A stretch of DNA of 18,864 bases from Pseudomonadota bacterium (lineage in GTDB: Bacteria; Pseudomonadota; Alphaproteobacteria; Rhizobiales; Beijerinckiaceae): positions 1 to 18,864 of the forward strand of contig JAEXGT010000004.1 in NCBI GenBank assembly GCA_023450615.1, given 5' to 3'. Both the position numbers and the translations under genes were made by a program. Shown here one piece after another: positions 14,492 through 18,864 of this stretch. Position 1 is the stretch's first letter. Every line of letters begins with the position of its first letter. The notes beneath the pieces were generated by a model that saw only the letters and a list, made by a program, of their open reading frames with translations, was not told the DNA's origin and did not search any database.

Positions 14492-15220
14492 ATGGCGAGC
14501 CCGATCGAACAGTTCCAGGTCAAGCCCATCATTCCGATCATCAATTTCACTAATTCATCGCTGTTCATGATCGGCACCGCCGCCGTCATCGTCGGCGGCC
14601 TGCTTTATGCCACCCGCAGGAAGGCGCTCATTCCCGGACGCGCCCAGTCGGTTGCCGAAATCCTGCACGATTTCGTGGCCAACACGCTGACCGACACGAC
14701 GGGCCGCGAAGGCATGAAGTTCTTCCCCTTCGTGTTCTCGCTCTTCATGTTCGTGCTGACGGCAAACCTGCTCGGCATGATCCCCGGTTTCTTCACCGTC
14801 ACCAGCCAGATCGTCGTGACCTTCGCGCTCGCGTTCCTGGTGATCGGCACTGTCATCATCTACGGCTTCGTCGCTCACGGCCTGCACTTCCTGCACCTCT
14901 TCACGCCCTCGGGCGTGCCGGGCTGGCTGTTGCCCTTCATCACCGTGATCGAGATCATCTCCTTCCTCTCGCGTCCGATCTCCCTGTCCCTGCGTCTCTT
15001 CGCAAACATGCTCGCAGGCCACATCGCGCTCAAGGTTTTCGGCGGCTTCGTCGTGTCGCTTGGCAGCGCCAGCATCGGCATCGCGCTTCTTTCCCCTCTT
15101 CCGCTTCTCATGGCGGTTGGTCTTACGGCGCTCGAGTTCCTCGTCGCCGCTCTGCAGGCCTACGTCTTCACGGTGTTGACCTGCATCTACCTCAACGACG
15201 CCCTGCATCCGGGACACTAA
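14492..15220 (+). CDS. atpB: F0F1 ATP synthase subunit a
   Basis: A 242-residue inner-membrane protein with five or six hydrophobic helices that forms the two proton half-channels next to the c-ring. The essential arginine is R168 in SLSLRLFANMLAGH. The later conserved helix ALEFLVAALQAYVFTVLTCIY carries the usual Glu and Gln. FPFVFSLFMFVLTANLLGMI and GVPGWLLPFITVIEIISFLS are also diagnostic. The start gives MASPIEQFQVKPI, typical of Rhizobiales atpB. It is followed by a 53-base gap before atpE. Confidence 0.97.
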   Translation: MASPIEQFQVKPIIPIINFTNSSLFMIGTAAVIVGGLLYATRRKALIPGRAQSVAEILHDFVANTLTDTTGREGMKFFPFVFSLFMFVLTANLLGMIPGFFTVTSQIVVTFALAFLVIGTVIIYGFVAHGLHFLHLFTPSGVPGWLLPFITVIEIISFLSRPISLSLRLFANMLAGHIALKVFGGFVVSLGSASIGIALLSPLPLLMAVGLTALEFLVAALQAYVFTVLTCIYLNDALHPGH

Positions 15221-15273
15221 GGCTCGGCGTCGTCCCCTTTCTCTCTCCCGATCATCACCCCTAGGAGATCACG

Positions 15274-15498
15274 ATGGATCCTATCGCTTTCAAGTACCTC
15301 GGCGCAGGCCTCGCCTGCTTCGGCATGGGCCTCGCCGCTCTCGGCGTCGGCAACATCTTCGGCAACTTCCTCTCGGGCGCTCTGCGCAACCCCTCGGCAG
15401 CCGACGGCCAGTTCGCTCGTGCATTCATCGGTGCGGCGCTCGCGGAAGGTCTCGGCATCTTCTGCCTCGTCGTCGCCCTTCTCCTGCTGTTCACCTAA
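15274..15498 (+). CDS. atpE: F0F1 ATP synthase subunit c
   Basis: A 74-residue hairpin of two membrane helices that forms the rotating c-ring. Helix 1 has the Gly-rich packing motif (GAGLACFGMGLAALGVGNIFG), the loop has ALRNPSAADG with the conserved R38-N39-P40, and helix 2 has the ion-carrying E58 in ALAEGLGIF. The residues around E58 show no Na+-type signature, so protons are the likely ion. TAGGAG just upstream fits a strong ribosome binding site. Two hairpins follow in the gap to the next gene, which may set the extra c-subunit supply. Confidence 0.97.
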   Translation: MDPIAFKYLGAGLACFGMGLAALGVGNIFGNFLSGALRNPSAADGQFARAFIGAALAEGLGIFCLVVALLLLFT

Positions 15499-15522
15499 TT
15501 CACTTCTTTCGGTGATCGGGAG

Positions 15523-15580
15523 AGCAAGGCTTCGTTTTTGAGCCTTGCTTGAGACAGTGACGGCGGACAACCCGCCGTCA
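15523..15580 (+). terminator. Two tandem hairpins after atpE (likely partial terminator or mRNA end-protector)
   Basis: Stem 1 is AGCAAGGCT (15523-15531) with AGCCTTGCT (15541-15549), loop 9 bases containing TTTTT. Stem 2 is TGACGGCGG (15558-15566) with CCGCCGTCA (15572-15580), loop 5 bases, followed by TTTCC. Both stems are perfect 9-base pairs. They lie inside the atp operon between the c and b' genes and have weak T-tracts, which fits incomplete termination or RNA processing rather than a full stop. Confidence 0.6.
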
Positions 15581-15606
15581 TTTCCACATTCCAGGACCGT
15601 TTTTCC

Positions 15607-16158
15607 ATGGCTCAGGCTCAGACCACCCAGGCTGGTACGGAAGCACATGGCGGCGCTCACGCAGCGGATGCCACCTTCCCGCCCTTCGCGACGGAAACCT
15701 TCGCCGGTCAGATCATCTGGCTCGCGATCACCTTCGTACTGCTCTATACGCTTCTCTCGAAGCTCGTTCTGCCGCGTCTGTCCGGCATCATCGAGAACCG
15801 CCGCTCGCTCATCGCGAAGGATCTCGACGAAGCTGCCGCCATGAAGACCCGCGCGGAAGAGGCCGGCTCCGCCTATGAGAAGGCTCTGGCCGAGGCCAAG
15901 GGCCGCGCTCAGGCTCTCGCTCAGGAAACCCGAGCCAAGCTCGCTTCCGAAAGCGATACCAAGCGCAAGACCCTGGAAGCCGACCTCAACAAGCGTCTGG
16001 CCGAATCGGAAGCCGCCATCGCGGCCAAGAAGACGGAAGCCATGAGCCATGTCCGCGGCATCGCCGCCGAGACGGCTACGGCCATCGTCGAACGCCTGAC
16101 CGGCAAGGCCCCTGCCCCGCAGGTGGTCGAAGCCGCCCTCGATCAGACCAAGGCGTAA
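15607..16158 (+). CDS. F0F1 ATP synthase subunit b' (AtpF')
   Basis: A 183-residue stator subunit. A short Ala/Gln/His-rich N-terminus (MAQAQTTQAGTEAHGGAHAA) precedes one membrane helix at about 34-56 (GQIIWLAITFVLLYTLLSKL). A long amphipathic coiled coil runs to the end, rich in Ala, Glu and Lys. This is the first of two diverged b-type genes; having b' plus b is usual in Alphaproteobacteria and photosynthetic bacteria, where they form a heterodimeric stalk. It is also called atpG or atpX in some species. It is 10 bases ahead of the b gene. Confidence 0.93.
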   Translation: MAQAQTTQAGTEAHGGAHAADATFPPFATETFAGQIIWLAITFVLLYTLLSKLVLPRLSGIIENRRSLIAKDLDEAAAMKTRAEEAGSAYEKALAEAKGRAQALAQETRAKLASESDTKRKTLEADLNKRLAESEAAIAAKKTEAMSHVRGIAAETATAIVERLTGKAPAPQVVEAALDQTKA

Positions 16159-16168
16159 GGAGAGCCCC

Positions 16169-16663
16169 ATGTCCGCGCTTCTGGCCAATCCCACTTTCTG
16201 GGTCGCCGTCGCCCTCTTCATCTTCATCGGGCTGCTCTACTATTATGGCGTGCCCGGCAACGTCATGAATCAGCTCGATTCCCGCGGCAAGCGCATCGCC
16301 GACGAGCTCACTGAGGCCAAGCGCCTGCGTGAGGACGCCGAGAAGCTCCTGAAGGAGTTCGAGGCCAAGCGCGCCGCCGCCGAGCGCGAAGCCGCCGAGA
16401 TCGTTTCCTCCGCCAAGGAAGAGGCCCAGCGCCTTGCCGCCGAGGCCCAGGAGAAGATGGCTGACTTCGTGAAGCGCCGCACCGCTTCCGCCGAGGCGAA
16501 GATCGCTCAGGCCGAGGCTCAGGCCTCCGCCGAGGTCCGCGCTGCCGCCATCGACGCCGCCATCAAGGCTTCCGAGCGCGTGCTGCGTCAGGAGATTACC
16601 GGCAACGCCGCCTCCTCGCTGGTCAGCCAGGGCCTCAACGACGTGCGTACGAAGCTGCAGTAA
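16169..16663 (+). CDS. atpF: F0F1 ATP synthase subunit b
   Basis: A 164-residue b subunit that pairs with b' to link F0 to F1. A single N-terminal membrane helix (about 7-29, PTFWVAVALFIFIGLLYYYG) is followed by VPGNVMNQLDSRGKRIADEL and a continuous Ala/Glu/Arg coiled coil. AAGGAGAG about 6 bases upstream supports the ATG at 16169. No F1 genes (delta, alpha, gamma, beta, epsilon) follow; a strong terminator closes the operon, matching Rhizobiales, where the F1 operon is elsewhere. Confidence 0.94.
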   Translation: MSALLANPTFWVAVALFIFIGLLYYYGVPGNVMNQLDSRGKRIADELTEAKRLREDAEKLLKEFEAKRAAAEREAAEIVSSAKEEAQRLAAEAQEKMADFVKRRTASAEAKIAQAEAQASAEVRAAAIDAAIKASERVLRQEITGNAASSLVSQGLNDVRTKLQ

Positions 16664-16690
16664 GGCTCGCCCGCACTGCTGACGATTTCA

Positions 16691-16716
16691 AAGGCCGCCT
16701 CGAGGCGGCCTTTTTT
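16691..16716 (+). terminator. Strong rho-independent terminator of the atp operon
   Basis: AAGGCCGCCTCGAGGCGGCC with the following TT is a perfect 22-base palindrome (16691-16712) and runs into T6 (16711-16716). It lies 27 bases after the atpF stop. The ribosome binding site of the next gene begins only about 3-4 bases after the T-run. Confidence 0.92.
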
Positions 16717-16729
16717 CTTGAGGGAAACC

Positions 16730-17389
16730 ATGCTGCTGATCTTCGATTGCGACGGCGTCCTGGTCGATTCCGAGCCTCTCGCCTGCCAGGTCGATGCCGA
16801 TGTCCTGTCCGATCTCGGCCTCACCTACACCGCCGACGACATCGTGCGGCAATTCGTGGGGCAGAGCATGCAGGACATGATAGCCCGCCTCGAAGCGGAG
16901 CATGGCCGCCCGCTGCCCGCGGACCTGCCGGAGCGGATCAACCGCACGCTGTTCGCACGCTTCGAGACCGATCTGAAGCCGATTTCGGGTGTGCGGGATG
17001 CCATTCTCTCCCTGCCCTATCCGCGCTGCGTCGCCTCGTCCTCCGTACCGGAGCGAATCGCTCTCTCCTTGCGGGTGACCGGCCTCGCCGATCTCTTCAA
17101 GAACGTGTTCAGCGCCACGCAGGTCACGCGCGGCAAGCCTGCGCCGGACCTGTTCCTGTTCGCGGCCGAACGGATGGGTGCCCGTCCGGAGGAATGCGTC
17201 GTGATCGAGGATTCGCCTGCGGGCGTTCAGGCTGCGATTGCAGCAAACATGCGCGTGATCGGCTTCACGGGCGGCGGGCATTGCGGGCCCGGACACACCG
17301 ACAGACTGCGGCAGGCAGGAGCTCCGGTTGTCATTGCGCAGATGGCCGATCTGGCTACGGGCATCGCAGCTGCCAACTCATCTTGTTGA
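16730..17389 (+). CDS. HAD-superfamily phosphatase (HAD-IA, Gph/beta-PGM-like)
   Basis: A 219-residue cytosolic HAD hydrolase. The nucleophile motif is IFDCDGVLVDSEP (D6, D8). Motif II is the SSS at 103-105 (CVASSSVPER), motif III is K136 in TRGKPAPDLF, and motif IV is VVIEDSPAGVQ (E160, D161). A four-helix cap lies between residues 15 and 85, as in the phosphoglycolate or sugar phosphatase group. The substrate cannot be read. The ATG at 16730 is chosen over the TTG at 16718 because GAGGGA lies 4-9 bases ahead and MLLIFDCDG is the usual N-terminus. It starts 14 bases after the atp terminator T-run, so its promoter must lie within or before that terminator, or it depends on readthrough. Confidence 0.88.
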   Translation: MLLIFDCDGVLVDSEPLACQVDADVLSDLGLTYTADDIVRQFVGQSMQDMIARLEAEHGRPLPADLPERINRTLFARFETDLKPISGVRDAILSLPYPRCVASSSVPERIALSLRVTGLADLFKNVFSATQVTRGKPAPDLFLFAAERMGARPEECVVIEDSPAGVQAAIAANMRVIGFTGGGHCGPGHTDRLRQAGAPVVIAQMADLATGIAAANSSC

Positions 17390-17426
17390 CCATGGGGCGC
17401 TGACCAAGGCGCACCATCGCTCCGCC

Positions 17427-18864
17427 TTACAAGCCCATCTTGGCGTTGCTAGCGTAATCTGAATTGCCCGTTGCCGGTATTTTGTATTGCGACTCCATAA
17501 CGAAAAGATCCGGCCTGACCTCCTTGATGCGCTGCCCCAGAGCCTTGGAAAGACTGCGGGAGAACGTTGCGGTCAGATGATTGGTGTCCCTGTAGATGAT
17601 CATATTGTCCTTCACTGGAGGACATATGCGATCTGTACAGAGCTTGTCGGTCAGGTCGATGAAATCGACATTGGCGGGCCTGGAAGGCAGCCGGTCCACA
17701 GGATTGCTCTCATCGAGAATCTCATGCCTGAGACGTGTGCAATCATCCCATTCGGAAGGAACGCCATTGAGGCATTGGGGAACGTTGAAACGCATCCATG
17801 GCGTATCGCGGATGGCGATGACCTTGATGCCCATATTTTCCAGGCGCGCCCACTGATCCATGTAACTGCTGGGCACATGCTCATGCGGCCTGCCGACTTG
17901 GCCGATTGAGGCTTTATCCTTGAGAATCCCGGCATTCGTGGGACGTGTTGACGTGGTAAAGACCGCATCGGGACGTAACTTCTCCAGATGCTCCATCACT
18001 GCCTTATTCCACTCTTTACATGCGGTGATAACGCGACTGTCCGTGGTAAGGGGGCACGCATCCTTCGTAATCGTGACGATTCGCCAGCCATGCTGCATGC
18101 CGAGCTTATGCAACGCAGGAAGCCAGTGCGCTGAGTGGGATCCTCCAACGAGAGCAATCGTCCGCAAGGGATTTTCCGCCTCGCCATAGGCACAGATCAA
18201 CGGGTCCGCCAAATGCTTGATCTGATGGCAGTTCTCCCGATAGGAGCGCGGCAAGTCCTTCTTCGCCGCTTGCGGCGCAAGCTGGAGAGCCGTCACGTCA
18301 TAGGGCAGCAGCTTCTTCTCAGATTGTTTCGGAGACGCCTTTGCCAACGCGCCCCAAAGGCCGGCTGCAAGAAGTGTCGACATGGCGGCGACGACAGCCT
18401 TCTGCGGCCTGAGCATTGATACCAGGAGAGCAGTCGAGAAAAGCGGCTGCCTCAGAAAACGATCCGTCAGATATGCCAGAGACAGACTGATGGCGATGAT
18501 GAGCATGCCATCGACGACTCCCGCCTCGGCGCGTCCCGTGATCAGCAGCACGAAAACAAGAACTGGCCAATGCCAGAGGTAGAACGCGAATGACAACTCG
18601 CCCAATGCGCTCAACGGCCTGTAGCCGAGGACCCGTTCAACCCCGAACCGCAGCCCGCCTCCCCCGGCGAGAAGAACCAGAACGGCTCCCAATGTCGGCA
18701 GGAGCGCGGCATAACCGGGAAACTTCACTGTCGCCGGGAGAATGAACCCGCAGCTGACGATTGCCGCCAGACCGATCCAGCCGGCAATCAGCCGCACCTT
18801 TTCAGGGATAGCCAGGTGCGGAAGGAGAATGGCAACGAATCCTCCCAGGGTGAACTCCCAGATC
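17427..18864 (-). CDS. Acyltransferase-3 (OafA/YrhL-like) membrane protein with C-terminal SGNH domain (N-terminus outside window)
   Basis: About 479 C-terminal residues. The frame is open to the right edge (beginning IWEFTLGGFVAILLPHLAIP), so the GTG at 18797 is internal and the true start lies beyond. The N-terminal part has the last membrane helices of an acyltransferase-3 protein, with LSFAFYLWHWPVLVF and LAYLTDRFLRQP characteristic of OafA. After a linker (about residues 155-190 of the visible part) comes an SGNH esterase-like domain: GGSHSAHWLPALHKLG (catalytic Ser) and DTNHLTATFS (D..H). The C-terminus lies in the periplasm by family topology. Such fusions O-acetylate surface polysaccharides. 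It converges on the HAD gene with a 37-base gap. The usual GDSH is GGSH here, a known variant of these proteins. Confidence 0.88.
   Translation of the reverse strand, partial: IWEFTLGGFVAILLPHLAIPEKVRLIAGWIGLAAIVSCGFILPATVKFPGYAALLPTLGAVLVLLAGGGGLRFGVERVLGYRPLSALGELSFAFYLWHWPVLVFVLLITGRAEAGVVDGMLIIAISLSLAYLTDRFLRQPLFSTALLVSMLRPQKAVVAAMSTLLAAGLWGALAKASPKQSEKKLLPYDVTALQLAPQAAKKDLPRSYRENCHQIKHLADPLICAYGEAENPLRTIALVGGSHSAHWLPALHKLGMQHGWRIVTITKDACPLTTDSRVITACKEWNKAVMEHLEKLRPDAVFTTSTRPTNAGILKDKASIGQVGRPHEHVPSSYMDQWARLENMGIKVIAIRDTPWMRFNVPQCLNGVPSEWDDCTRLRHEILDESNPVDRLPSRPANVDFIDLTDKLCTDRICPPVKDNMIIYRDTNHLTATFSRSLSKALGQRIKEVRPDLFVMESQYKIPATGNSDYASNAKMGL

Noticed and set aside
14555..15217. A 220-codon His/Glu/Asp-rich minus-strand frame over atpB.
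   Set aside because: It is the complement of a membrane protein gene, and such composition is typical of antisense to hydrophobic helices.
17406..17428. AAGGCG/CGCCTT inverted repeat between the HAD and acyltransferase genes as a terminator.
   Set aside because: Only a 6-base stem with an 11-base loop and no T-run on either strand; too weak to call.

Overview
This is a core chromosomal segment of a GC-rich alphaproteobacterium, most likely of the order Hyphomicrobiales (Rhizobiales), perhaps near Microvirga or Methylobacterium; the genus is a guess. The evidence is a full-length CcrM-type GANTC methyltransferase, an F0 operon with split b' and b subunits and no F1 genes behind it, GTTC-N7-GTTC LexA boxes, and three intergenic palindromic repeats of the kind common in Rhizobiales. 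I see no phage, transposase, integrase, CRISPR array, tRNA or rRNA. No gene-free stretch exceeds about 210 bases.

Layout. Positions 1-341 are the 3' end of moaB (molybdenum cofactor). It converges on a small glycosyltransferase-like gene (457-948, minus), with a palindromic repeat filling the gap. A tandem pair of LexA boxes (1017-1047) precedes a PA0069-family radical SAM gene (1073-2245). A second repeat follows, then rnhB (ribonuclease HII) and ccrM with a clear terminator. A LysR regulator (4619-5521) converges, across a third repeat, on a minus-strand lipid block: a CDP-alcohol phosphatidyltransferase, a PlsC-like acyltransferase and a CdsA-like cytidylyltransferase (7848 down to 5627), overlapping or abutting. 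Upstream on the same strand is mutY, which is divergent from a DUF721/DciA-like gene followed by a DsbA-like secreted thiol oxidoreductase and smc.

Positions 14060-16663 hold atpI-atpB-atpE-atpF'-atpF behind a near-consensus promoter, with two hairpins after atpE and a strong terminator at the end. A HAD phosphatase gene starts almost on that terminator and converges on a membrane acyltransferase with an SGNH domain that runs off the right edge.

Functionally the window mixes DNA maintenance (the LexA-controlled radical SAM protein, RNase HII, CcrM, MutY, DciA-like, SMC), envelope lipid and glycan chemistry, and the proton channel and stator of ATP synthase. I found no convincing new multi-gene defence or mobile system. 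The points most worth checking are the two adjacent SOS boxes on the radical SAM promoter, the CDP-alcohol phosphatidyltransferase whose signature has two Asp-to-Asn changes and a lost Arg, the hairpins after atpE, and the repeats that supply stop codons to adjacent genes.
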